From the NCBI GenBank assembly GCA_965268675.1, contig OZ254179.1, positions 1,178,001 to 1,242,000 on the forward strand: 64,000 bases of DNA. The letters run 5' to 3'. Positions 9,252 to 17,800 of this stretch are shown here, one piece after another. The position numbers and the translations under genes are program-made. Numbering within the stretch: the stretch's first letter is position 1; the number at the start of each line of letters is the position of its first letter. The notes beneath the pieces are model-generated. The model had not been told where the DNA came from. It saw only the letters and a list, made by a program, of their open reading frames with translations, and ran no database searches. The stretch comes from AAA044-D11 sp009705075 (GTDB taxonomy: Bacteria; Actinomycetota; Actinomycetes; Nanopelagicales; Nanopelagicaceae).

Positions 9252-9614
9252 TTAAGACTTAGCTGCCTTGCGATAGCGAAAGAGTAATCTCCCAACAACT
9301 TCGCTTTGCGAAATTGCGCCCCAACTTCTTGAATCAGTCGAATCCGACTTGTTATCCCCTTCAACCCAAATCTTTGAATCAGCGCCATCGATATCTCGGC
9401 TTTCCATTCGAATTAACCGTTTGACTTGAAGAAAATCTGAACCTGCCTCTGATGTGCGACGGATCAGCACAACTGTTCCCAATAAAGTTGGTAGCTTCTT
9501 TGAGATATCGAGGTTGCTGGGAAAAAGTTTAAAGAAGAGCCAATCACCCTCGTTATAGGTGGGGGCCATGGATTTTCCACGAACCTCTACCGATTTAAAA
9601 TGCTTGAGCCCCAT
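9252..9614 (-). CDS. sodX: Nickel-type superoxide dismutase maturation signal peptidase
   Basis: Small S26-type peptidase of 120 aa. It has the catalytic serine in VRGKSMAPTYNEGDWLFF (residues 11-28), the general-base lysine in FLQVKRLI and the closing GDNKSDSTDSRSWGAI box. There is no N-terminal membrane anchor, unlike LepB. It is divergent from sodN with about 70 bases between starts, the standard arrangement of the Ni-SOD maturation protease, which removes the SodN leader so that the N-terminal His can bind nickel. Convergent with kgd, 11 bases apart. Confidence 0.93.
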   Translation of the reverse strand: MGLKHFKSVEVRGKSMAPTYNEGDWLFFKLFPSNLDISKKLPTLLGTVVLIRRTSEAGSDFLQVKRLIRMESRDIDGADSKIWVEGDNKSDSTDSRSWGAISQSEVVGRLLFRYRKAAKS

Positions 9615-9685
9615 AGGCGTAGTAGTGTCGCACCATAAATCCGGTAAATCCAGACCGTGTAATCAAAAGATAGGAAATGAATTTG

Positions 9686-10111
9686 ATGTCAACACTAACT
9701 TCGAAGATTAAGAACCTTAAGAATCTAGTCGCTCCAAGTGAAATCGCATATGCACATTGCGATCTCCCATGTGGCGTCTATGACCCGGCACAAGCAAAGA
9801 TTGAAGCGCTTTCAGTTAAGGCAACGATGGAGAAGTACGCCGCTTCATCAGATGCTGATTTTAAATCTCGCGCAGTTGCGATCAAAGAAGAGCGCTCAGA
9901 AATGGTAAAGCACCATCTCTGGGTTCTATGGACTGATTACTTCAAGCCAAATCACTTCGAGGCCTACCCACAACTCCATGTTCTATTTAATGAGGCGACA
10001 AAACTTGCTGGCGCCGGTGGAACTAAAGGTTCAAATGATGTTGCCGTGGCAGATAAGTTAATCGGAAAGATTGATGAAATTGCAGAAATCTTCTGGGCCA
10101 CAAAGAAATAA
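9686..10111 (+). CDS. sodN: Nickel superoxide dismutase
   Basis: Ni-containing SOD that dismutates superoxide in the cytoplasm. The mature protein starts at the nickel hook HCDLPCGVYDPAQA; the preceding leader of 24 residues must be cut off by the adjacent SodX peptidase. The body (KEERSEMVKHHLWVLWTDYFKP and the FWATKK tail) follows the Streptomyces enzyme closely. The frame opens at an ATG at 9677, but AGGAAA lies directly against that codon and about ten bases from the next in-frame ATG, so I place the start at 9686. Followed by a strong intrinsic terminator. Confidence 0.96.
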   Translation: MSTLTSKIKNLKNLVAPSEIAYAHCDLPCGVYDPAQAKIEALSVKATMEKYAASSDADFKSRAVAIKEERSEMVKHHLWVLWTDYFKPNHFEAYPQLHVLFNEATKLAGAGGTKGSNDVAVADKLIGKIDEIAEIFWATKK

Positions 10112-10123
10112 GGAATCAATTAA

Positions 10124-10155
10124 GCGGGCTCACCTTCGGGTGGGCCTGTTTTTTT
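10124..10155 (+). terminator. Intrinsic terminator of sodN
   Basis: A GC-rich stem, GGGCTCACC pairing with GGTGGGCC across a TTCG-type loop (one G-U pair), is followed by CTG and a run of seven T. It lies 12 bases after the sodN stop and ends the transcript before the convergent thioesterase gene. Confidence 0.92.
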
Positions 10156-10163
10156 AGTGCCAG

Positions 10164-10568
10164 TTATTCCCGAACCATAGATTCAGCAGCTATTCGCGCA
10201 GTAAATGAGACGCGATCAACAATCTTGCGACTAATACTTCCAGAAGCAATTAATTTACTTCCTTCGTGAACCTCAACGCTAAATTTACAGACCGCACCGT
10301 CGATTGCAATGCATGTTGCATTCGCTCTGATCTCTGTGCCAACCCCGACAGAGGCGTGTGTTGAAATTGAAAAATCTGAAGTTACCGAAGTTTCGCCAGT
10401 CTCAAAATGTTCAGCGAGTGCGGCAGAACACGCACCTTCAAAAATATTTAGCAACGTGGGAGTCGCAAGAATCGGCAGATCATTTAGCGCCTGGGCCACC
10501 GAAGTATCCGCTGGGCGGACAGTTAGAGAAGCCATTCCTATAGCCCCACGAACTTGTTCGGTATTCAT
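10164..10568 (-). CDS. Thioesterase-family hotdog protein
   Basis: Single hotdog domain of 134 aa of the fluoroacetyl-CoA-thioesterase-like type: LATPTLLNIFEGACSAALAEHF (active-site helix with Glu), then TSDFSISTHASVGVGTEIRANATC and FSVEVHEGSKLIASGSISRKIVD. Such proteins usually hydrolyse small acyl-CoA thioesters; the substrate cannot be read from sequence. It begins five bases after the anti-sigma stop on the same strand, so it is probably the third gene of the sigma-factor operon. A TAAGTT box lies seven bases before its ATG, inside the end of the anti-sigma gene, so it could also be made from a leaderless internal transcript. Confidence 0.8.
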   Translation of the reverse strand: MNTEQVRGAIGMASLTVRPADTSVAQALNDLPILATPTLLNIFEGACSAALAEHFETGETSVTSDFSISTHASVGVGTEIRANATCIAIDGAVCKFSVEVHEGSKLIASGSISRKIVDRVSFTARIAAESMVRE

Positions 10569-10573
10569 AGCGG

Positions 10574-10936
10574 CTAACTTAGCGGGAAATCTCGCCTAAT
10601 CTCGTGAGTCGTTTCAATTTCAATATGTGTCTCACCATTAATTGTGGTTTCTGTGCGGCGGTATTCGGTAATTATCTGAGTTGGACTAAACATTTGTGCG
10701 GCTAGGAGCGCGGTTTGTTGCGCAATTCTTATCTGCAATTCATCAGGAGCCTGCTCACAACATTCATCAGAAAGAAGTGACTTCATCCGGGTTAGCACTT
10801 GGCGTTCGTGTTCCATCTCAGTTAGACATTCTGGGCATTGCTGGAAATGGCTTTGAAAAGTTTGCACTTGATTTTCATCATGAATTTCATTATCAATGAA
10901 GAGAATGACGGCTCGCATTACCTCATTACATTCCAT
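10574..10936 (-). CDS. rsrA: Zinc anti-sigma factor, RsrA/RshA-like
   Basis: Anti-sigma factor of 120 aa with the ZAS signature: Cys3, His30, Cys34 and Cys37 (HFQQCPEC), spaced like the zinc ligands of Streptomyces RsrA. In that family reduced zinc-bound protein holds the sigma factor, and disulfide stress releases it. The frame begins four codons earlier, but GGAGG sits five bases before the ATG at 10936, so that is the start; it overlaps the sigma gene by 11 bases. The C-terminal half is a variable acidic tail (TEYRRTETTINGETHIEIE). Confidence 0.9.
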   Translation of the reverse strand: MECNEVMRAVILFIDNEIHDENQVQTFQSHFQQCPECLTEMEHERQVLTRMKSLLSDECCEQAPDELQIRIAQQTALLAAQMFSPTQIITEYRRTETTINGETHIEIETTHEIRRDFPLS

Positions 10937-11567
10937 CAGAACCTCCAAAGCCGCGATCTTTTGCGTAATCCATCAGCAATACTCGCAATAATTTGCGACC
11001 GCGATGGAGCCGTGACATAACAGTTCCCGCTGGGATTCCTAAGATGTCCGCAATTTCTTTATAAGAATAGCCTTCAACATCTGCATAAAAAACAGCAAGA
11101 CGAAACTCTTCCGGAATCTCTTGAAGCGCTCGTTTAACATCACCATCTGGCAGATTTTCTAAGACTTCATCTTCCGCTGATTTTCCCTGGTCACTTGTAT
11201 GGCTTGCTGATGCAGCTAATTGCCAATCTTCAACTTCGCCATCAGAAATTAGCGGACGACGTTGATCCTTGCGATAGGTGTTTATAAAAGTAGTAGTGAG
11301 AATTCGGTAGAGCCAAGCCTTTAAATTTGTTCCTGGTTCGAATTGATGAAAAGAGGTAAAAGCTTTTGAATAAGTATCTTGAACCAAATCTTGAGCGTTA
11401 TGTGGATCCTTTGTATAGCGAATCGCAGCGGCATAAAGCTGATTTGTGTATTGCATTGCATCTCGCTCGAATCTAGCGGTGCGCTCTGCGACAGACTCCG
11501 TAGCCAAGAGTTCGGCTGGAGTTTTGACCTCGATTTCAGATGACATCGGGAGTAAGGCTACTGCCAA
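10926..11567 (-). CDS. sigH: ECF RNA polymerase sigma factor, SigH/SigR-like
   Basis: Group IV sigma factor of 213 aa. Region 2 is YTNQLYAAAIRYTKDPHNAQDLVQDTYSKAFTSFHQFEPGTNLKAWLYRILTTTFINTYRK, and region 4 is LAVFYADVEGYSYKEIADILGIPAGTVMSRLHRGRKLL. It pairs with the overlapping zinc anti-sigma gene, as in the thiol-oxidative stress system. The TTG at 11567 has AAGGAG seven bases upstream, so the start is firm although it is not ATG. A GGAAT-N18-GTT promoter lies 54-79 bases upstream, the consensus of this sigma class, pointing to positive autoregulation. The same neighbours (SRAP, aroA, rsgA) surround Rv3223c in M. tuberculosis as I recall it. Confidence 0.95.
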   Translation of the reverse strand: MAVALLPMSSEIEVKTPAELLATESVAERTARFERDAMQYTNQLYAAAIRYTKDPHNAQDLVQDTYSKAFTSFHQFEPGTNLKAWLYRILTTTFINTYRKDQRRPLISDGEVEDWQLAASASHTSDQGKSAEDEVLENLPDGDVKRALQEIPEEFRLAVFYADVEGYSYKEIADILGIPAGTVMSRLHRGRKLLRVLLMDYAKDRGFGGSDGM

Positions 11568-11620
11568 GAGTTAGCTCCTTCTTAGAAATAGATTCTTATG
11601 GGGCTTAGATGTATAAATTG

Positions 11621-11646
11621 AACAACGGCGCCCAGAGATTTATTCC
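11621..11646 (-). promoter_or_regulatory. SigH/SigR-type promoter of the sigma operon
   Basis: On the minus strand GGAAT (11642-11646) is followed after exactly 18 bases by GTT (11621-11623), matching the SigR/SigH consensus GGAAT-N18-GTT. It lies upstream of the sigma-factor gene itself and leaves a leader of about 45 bases that contains the AAGGAG site. Confidence 0.8.
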
Positions 11647-11688
11647 CAAAGTTTTCTCATCAGTCGGCCTGTGGCTAGCGGGGTGATT

Positions 11689-12438
11689 CTAAAAAAGCGT
11701 GTTGGGCTCGCTCACATCTATTTCGGTGATCAAATCTGCGCCATTGTTCCGCGTGGCATTTACCCGAGTTGAAACTGGGTAGGCCGCTAGCCCACGTACA
11801 GGTTCTTCAAGTTCCATGAGTGCGCGAATCTCTTCCACTGAATTCAACTTCGGATCTAACCAAGCCTCCCAGCGATCTTCCGGCAGAAAAGTTGGCATTC
11901 GATTATGAATAGTTGCGAGGAAATCTACTGCTGGTCTTGTGATAATTGCAGCGCTCTCAAATATTTCACCGCTTGGGTCAATCCAGCGATCATAGATTCC
12001 AGCAAATACCAGAGTTTTATTCTCGCCTCTTTTATTCAGCTCAGATGAATGAATATAGAAAGGTTGTTTGCTCTCATACTTTCCAAGTTCGGTGGCCCAT
12101 TCGTAATAACCACTTGCAGGAATTAAACACCTGCGGGACTTGAATGCACTTCTAAATGTTGGTTTCTCATGAACACTTTCAGATCGGGCGTTGATGGCTT
12201 GAGATTGTGAACGCATCGCTTCACTTCTATCTTTACTCCATGGTGCGATTAATCCCCAAGAAAGCGTTGCCAATTCGCACGCACCATTTGCGCCATTTGC
12301 ACTTCGAATCATGTAGATCTCGCGGGTAGGTGCAATGTTCCAATCCTGCGGGAGCGAATTAGGGACGGTATTTATTGTGATTTCAAATTCTTCAATTAAT
12401 TCACCAGCGGACTTAACAAGGGCAAATCTTCCGCACAT
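11689..12438 (-). CDS. SOS response-associated peptidase, SRAP/HMCES family
   Basis: Abasic-site shield protein of 249 aa. MCGRFAL at the start supplies the catalytic Cys2; QAINARSES holds the active-site Asn, SRRCLIPASGYYEW the Glu, and TIHNRMPTFL the His. In this family the N-terminal Cys forms a thiazolidine crosslink with abasic DNA. The frame stays open for 47 more codons upstream, but Cys2 must be exposed, so the start is the ATG at 12438. A TATTCT box sits seven bases before it, consistent with a leaderless transcript. Divergent from aroA with only 35 bases between starts. Confidence 0.95.
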   Translation of the reverse strand: MCGRFALVKSAGELIEEFEITINTVPNSLPQDWNIAPTREIYMIRSANGANGACELATLSWGLIAPWSKDRSEAMRSQSQAINARSESVHEKPTFRSAFKSRRCLIPASGYYEWATELGKYESKQPFYIHSSELNKRGENKTLVFAGIYDRWIDPSGEIFESAAIITRPAVDFLATIHNRMPTFLPEDRWEAWLDPKLNSVEEIRALMELEEPVRGLAAYPVSTRVNATRNNGADLITEIDVSEPNTLF

Positions 12439-12473
12439 AACGGCAAGAATACCTGCTGAGGTAGGCTTGCGCA

Positions 12474-13835
12474 GTGAGCAATAAAAACGGAATTGGTGGC
12501 GGTGAAATAGGGGATTTATGGCGCGCCCCATTTCGCGGTAATGCCCCAATTTCTGCATCGATTGCGATTCCTGGTTCAAAGTCGGCGACTAACCGCGCAC
12601 TAATTTTGGCAGCTCTTGCAACAACGCCCTCACTTCTTCGCAAGCCACTTCACTCTCGCGATTCTGCGCTGATGATTGCTGGGCTTAAGGCAATTGGTTG
12701 TGAAATTCTGCAAGAAGTAAATGGTGATTTACGAGTTACCCCCGCAAAGTTTTTTGGTCCAGCAAGTGTTGATGTTGGTAATGCTGGAACAGTGATGCGC
12801 TTCTTACCTCCGGTTGCGGCGCTTGCAACAGGATTAATTCACTTCGATGGTGATGCCAGATCGCATGAGCGCCCAGTTGGTCCCGTTATCTCAGCACTTG
12901 AAGAGCTTGGTGTAACGATTGAACATGGCGGACGATATTCGCTTCCCTTAACAATAAATGGAAGCGGCTCGATAACCGGCGGAACGCTTGAGATTGATGC
13001 ATCTTCTTCTAGCCAATTTATCTCCGCGCTCTTGATGATTGGGCCAGCAACTAAGCAAGGTATAACTATTAAAGATATTGGTAAGTCGTTGCCATCAATG
13101 CCTCATATTGAAATGACAATTCAAATGCTAAAGGCATTTGGTGCGAAGGTTAAGAGCAATATTGATAAAACTGGTCGCCGAGAATGGCAAGTGGCGCCGG
13201 GTGAATTGCAGGGGCAAGATTTAATTATTGAGCCAGATCTTTCAAATGCTGCACCATTTATGGCGGCAGCAATGATCTCTGGTGGCGAGATAACAATTCA
13301 AGATTGGCCAAAGAGCACTGCGCAACCGGGCGACCAACTTCGAAGTATCTTTGCAGAGATGGGCGCGAAAATAGAGTTTGTTGGAAACGATTTAAAGGTA
13401 AGTGGAACGGGCGCTATTCACGGAATAGACATTGATCTACATGACGTCGGCGAATTAACTCCTTCGATTGCCGCTGTGGCTGCCCTGGCCGATTCACCTT
13501 CTTCGCTTCGAGGAATTGGACACTTGCGGTTACATGAAACGGATCGCCTTGCCGCTCTTGCCACAGAGTTAAATGCACTTGGTGGCGATGTTGATGAGGA
13601 AGAGAGCGCACTTCATATTTCACCTGCGCCGTTACATAGTGGAATATTTCATACTTACGATGATCATCGCCTTGCAACAGCGGGAGCAATGATTGGGCTA
13701 GCGGTAGATGGCATTCAGGTTGAAAACATTGCAACAACTCAAAAGACTCTTCCAGATTTCCCTGGAGCTTGGCAGCAAATGCTTGATGGCACTAAATCAG
13801 CCAATTTAGCTAAACCCAATAGTGAGAATAAGTAA
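12474..13835 (+). CDS. aroA: 3-phosphoshikimate 1-carboxyvinyltransferase (EPSP synthase)
   Basis: Shikimate-pathway enzyme of 453 aa that joins phosphoenolpyruvate to shikimate-3-phosphate. Visible motifs: IPGSKSATNRALILAALA near residue 32, GNAGTVMRFLPPVAAL near 102, the DARSHERPV loop and the C-terminal HETDRLAALATEL and TYDDHRLATAGAMIGL. The GTG start at 12474 is preceded by TAGGCT six bases upstream, again leaderless-like. The stop overlaps the rsgA ATG by one base (TAATG), so the two genes form an operon. Confidence 0.97.
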   Translation: MSNKNGIGGGEIGDLWRAPFRGNAPISASIAIPGSKSATNRALILAALATTPSLLRKPLHSRDSALMIAGLKAIGCEILQEVNGDLRVTPAKFFGPASVDVGNAGTVMRFLPPVAALATGLIHFDGDARSHERPVGPVISALEELGVTIEHGGRYSLPLTINGSGSITGGTLEIDASSSSQFISALLMIGPATKQGITIKDIGKSLPSMPHIEMTIQMLKAFGAKVKSNIDKTGRREWQVAPGELQGQDLIIEPDLSNAAPFMAAAMISGGEITIQDWPKSTAQPGDQLRSIFAEMGAKIEFVGNDLKVSGTGAIHGIDIDLHDVGELTPSIAAVAALADSPSSLRGIGHLRLHETDRLAALATELNALGGDVDEEESALHISPAPLHSGIFHTYDDHRLATAGAMIGLAVDGIQVENIATTQKTLPDFPGAWQQMLDGTKSANLAKPNSENK

Positions 13836-14845
13836 TGGTTGAACCACGTAACTTCAGTGAATTTGATGAAGATGACGTCCGTTCCAGACCAGCACGTAGC
13901 ACCAGACCTCGAACTAAAGATCGTCCAGATTATTCAGATGCGACTGAAGGTTTTGTTACTGCAGTAGATCGCGGCCGCGTTACTTGTTTACTAAACCCAG
14001 CAGATGGCTCAAAGCCAGGCTCAGTAGTAACGGCGATGAAATCTCGTGAACTCGGGAAGAAATCAGTTGTTGTTGGTGACATTGTTGGATTAGTCGGTGA
14101 TGCTTCCGGCGCCGAAGGGACTCTGGCTCGAATCGTTACGGTTACTGATCGCAAAAACGCTCTAACTCGCACCGTCGATGATGATGCAGAACAAGAACGA
14201 ATGATTGTTGCAAACGTTGATCAGATGGCGATTGTTATTGCCTCTGAGAATCCTGAGCCACGTCATGGCTTTGTAGACCGCGCACTTGTTGTCGCATACG
14301 ATCAAGGAATCACTCCAATAATCATTATGACTAAATGCGATTTATCTGATGGTAAAGAATTTTTGAAAGCCTATAAAGAGCTTGATATCAGAATTATTAA
14401 GACACAAATTAAGAAGCAAAAAGGTAGAGAGCTTGATGAAATCCGAGAGCTTCTGGCAGGAAAACGAACAGTGTTACTTGGTCACTCTGGTGTTGGAAAA
14501 TCAACTTTAGTTAATGCTCTGGTTGAAGATGCAGATCGTGCTACGGGTTCAGTTAATGAAGCGACCGGTCGTGGCCGCCACACTTCATCCTCAGCGATTG
14601 CACTAGCGCTAACAGTCGGCAAAGAAGGCGGCTGGATAATCGATACCCCAGGTGTTCGCTCATTCGGAGTTGCCCATATTGATAGCAAGCGCGTAATCGG
14701 CGCCTTTGGTGAATTTAGCGAAGCGATCGAACACTGCCCCAAAAATTGCTCGCACAACGAAGAGAGTTGCGCCCTTAACTCTTGGCAGCTAGATGAGAGA
14801 AGTAAATCAAGGCTGGAAAGCCTGCGCCGCCTACTTCGTGCCTAG
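13835..14845 (+). CDS. rsgA: Ribosome small-subunit-dependent GTPase A
   Basis: Circularly permuted GTPase of 336 aa that checks late 30S subunit maturation. It has an OB-fold region (about 38-100), TKCD (G4) at 166-169 placed before the P-loop GHSGVGKST at 216-223, DTPGV (G3) further on, and a C-terminal zinc knuckle with HCPKNCSHNEESC. The N-terminus is rich in Asp/Arg and variable. Second gene of the aroA-rsgA operon. Its stop overlaps the stop of the convergent surface-protein gene by four bases. Confidence 0.96.
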   Translation: MVEPRNFSEFDEDDVRSRPARSTRPRTKDRPDYSDATEGFVTAVDRGRVTCLLNPADGSKPGSVVTAMKSRELGKKSVVVGDIVGLVGDASGAEGTLARIVTVTDRKNALTRTVDDDAEQERMIVANVDQMAIVIASENPEPRHGFVDRALVVAYDQGITPIIIMTKCDLSDGKEFLKAYKELDIRIIKTQIKKQKGRELDEIRELLAGKRTVLLGHSGVGKSTLVNALVEDADRATGSVNEATGRGRHTSSSAIALALTVGKEGGWIIDTPGVRSFGVAHIDSKRVIGAFGEFSEAIEHCPKNCSHNEESCALNSWQLDERSKSRLESLRRLLRA

Positions 14846-17800
14846 GCGAACTGGGCATAGAACGTAACGTCTCCAAATGGAGTAGCAACTACATAACCGG
14901 AAGTTATCTTTGTGCCTCCCTTTGCAGATGTGTACCAACCTTTGAATACCTTTCCCGGGCGAACAGCATTTGTTGGCAACGTAGTGATTGGAGCGCCGGC
15001 GGTGTATTTACTTGCACCAGCAACACCACCACTCGCGCCACCATTGGATTTGATATTCCACGCAATCTTGTATTGCTTTGCAATCCAGACCGCCGTAAAT
15101 ACAACGTTGGAGCTTCCCATTGTGTATGAGGCTTTATCTTTGTAAATTCTTGAGCCATCGGACCAACCACCAAATGTGTAGCCCTTCTTTTCGAGATCTT
15201 TACTACTTGCAACAGTGAATTTTGAACCTGGCGCTACAGGGGCCTGTGTTGGTGTTGGTTTGTTGTATTCGAAGCTACCACCACCTAAGTTGTAGGTAAT
15301 GGTGCGAGTGGGATTGCCTGTCCAAGTTGCAGTTAGCGTGATGTTGTTAGTTGAGACTGTGTAGGTATCACCAGGTGCATAGTTGGCAGATCCATCGCTC
15401 CACTTGTTGAAGCTAAAGCCGGGCTTAGTAATGCCAATTGAGGCAGCTGCAATAAAGCTTGCGCCCTCTGCAACATCGCCTTGGGTTGGAGTAGTTCCAA
15501 CTCCGCCACCTAAGTTGTAGGTAATGGTGCGAGTGGGATTGGCTGTCCAAGTTGCAGTTAATGTGATGTTGTTAGTTGAGACTGTGTAGGTATCACCAGG
15601 TGCATAGTTGGCAGATCCATCGCTCCACTTATCGAAGCTAAAGCCGGGTTTGGTAATGCCAATTGAGGCAGCTGCAATAAAGCTTGCCCCCTCTGCAACA
15701 TCGCCTTGGATCGGAAGAGTTCCAACTCCGCCACCTAAGTTGTAGGTAATGGTGCGAGTGGGATTGGCTGTCCAAGTTGCAGTTAACGTGATGTTGTTAG
15801 TTGAGACTGTGTAGGTATCACCAGGTGCATAGTTGGCAGATCCATCGCTCCACTTATCGAAGCTAAAGCCGGGTTTGGTAATGCCAATTGAGGCAGCTGC
15901 AATAAAGCTTGCCCCCTCTGCAACATCGCCTTGGGTTGGAGTAGTTCCAACTCCACCACCTAAGTTGTAGGTAATGGTGCGAGTGGGATTGGCTGTCCAA
16001 GTTGCAGTTAGCGTGATGTTGTTAGTTGAGACTGTGTAGGTATCACCAGGTGCATAGTTGGCAGATCCATCGCTCCACTTATCGAAGCTAAAGCCGGGTT
16101 TGGTAATGCCAGAAGATGAGGCTGCAATAAAGCTTGCCCCCTCTGCAACATCGCCTTGGGTTGGAGTAGTTCCAACTCCACCACCTAAGTTGTAGGTAAC
16201 GGTGCGAGTGGGATTGGCTGTCCAAGTTGCAGTTAACGTGATGTTGTTAGTTGAGACTGTGTAGGTATCACCAGGTGCATAGTTGGCAGATCCATCGCTC
16301 CACTTATCGAAGCTAAAGCCGGGTTTGGTAATGCCAATTGAGGCAGCTGCAATAAAGCTTGCCCCCTCTGCAACATCGCCTTGGGTTGGAGTAGTTCCAA
16401 CTCCACCACCTAAGTTGTAGGTAATGGTGCGAGTGGGATTGGCTGTCCAAGTTGCAGTTAGCGTGATGTTGTTAGTTGAGACTGTGTAGGTATCACCAGG
16501 TGCATAGTTGGCAGATCCATCGCTCCACTTATCGAAGCTAAAGCCGGGCTTAGTAATGCCAATTGAGGCAGCTGCAATAAAGCTTGCGCCCTCTGCAACA
16601 TCGCCTTGGATCGGAAGAGTTCCAACTCCACCACCTAAGTTGTAGGTAATGGTGCGAGTGGGATTGGCGCTCCATACAGCATTTAGCGTTACAGAGGTAT
16701 CTAATGGAACTATGTAATATCCATTTAATCTTGGACCTGTGGGCTTGTCTGAAAGTGCATTTACTGATTCTCGGATTGCAACATACTTCGTACCATCTAT
16801 GTATGTGACATAGTCCCGCGTTGAAGCAGGCGATGTCCCCCGGTTTGGTCCGTACCAGATTGAAGAATCCCAACTGCCTTTATTTTCATATCGCCCTAAA
16901 TCATCAAGACCTGCCGAGGTCACCGAGGATTTATAGTCAGTCGACAATATTGGATAGTAAGGAAATGAAACATCCACTAATGTTTCGTGGGTAGGATTTA
17001 AAGGATATTGAATATCCACTCCTGATTGTTGCCATTTGACGAATGTAAAGCCGGCTTTAGTTGGATTGGTCGGTCCTGCAGTAATGGATTCACCAATTAC
17101 AACAGTAGTTCCAGAGACAGGGCTTCCGCCGTTTGAATTGTAAGTAACTGGGATTGAATCTGAACTCCATTGTGCTGTAAGAGTTACATTTGCAGTACCC
17201 ATGTTGTAGCTCGAACCTTGCGCGTAAATAGATCCTGGCGCATCGCTCCAACCGATAAATGTGTATCCAGCCTTCGATATTCCTGAAGATGATGCGACTG
17301 TGAAACTTTCACCTTCTGCAACGCTAGATTCAATGGGAAGTGTTCCAACGCCATTGTCGAGATCGTATGTCACGGTATGTGTGATTGGAGAATTGTCTTG
17401 CCAGATTGCATACAAAGTTGAATCGGCTGTGACGGCATAAGCATCAGTTAATACTGCTCCCGTAGTAGTTTCAGACCAACCTTGAAAATTAAAATAGCCA
17501 TCATTCGATTCAGATGGCAAATCTGCAAGTGCAATAGAAGTTACACCATTGGCATCAGCAGGTTTTGTGCCATGACCTTGGTTATCAAACTGCACGTTAT
17601 ATGAAGAGATTGAGCGAGTTGCAGCCAAGCTACATGTTGTACCATTTAGTAATACTGGAAAATGATTATCAGAGAAATCTGCGACAGCACATACGTTTCC
17701 ACTTGCTTTAAGTAGCAGTGAGACGTTGCTTGCTATGGCACCTTGACTTGTCGTCGTAATTTGTGATGTCGGAACTGTTATGGATGGCCCGGTATATAGC

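Noticed and set aside
15316..16665. Repeat array as a CRISPR
   Set aside because: Repeats are 225 bp, contiguous, in frame and coding; there are no spacers and no cas genes.
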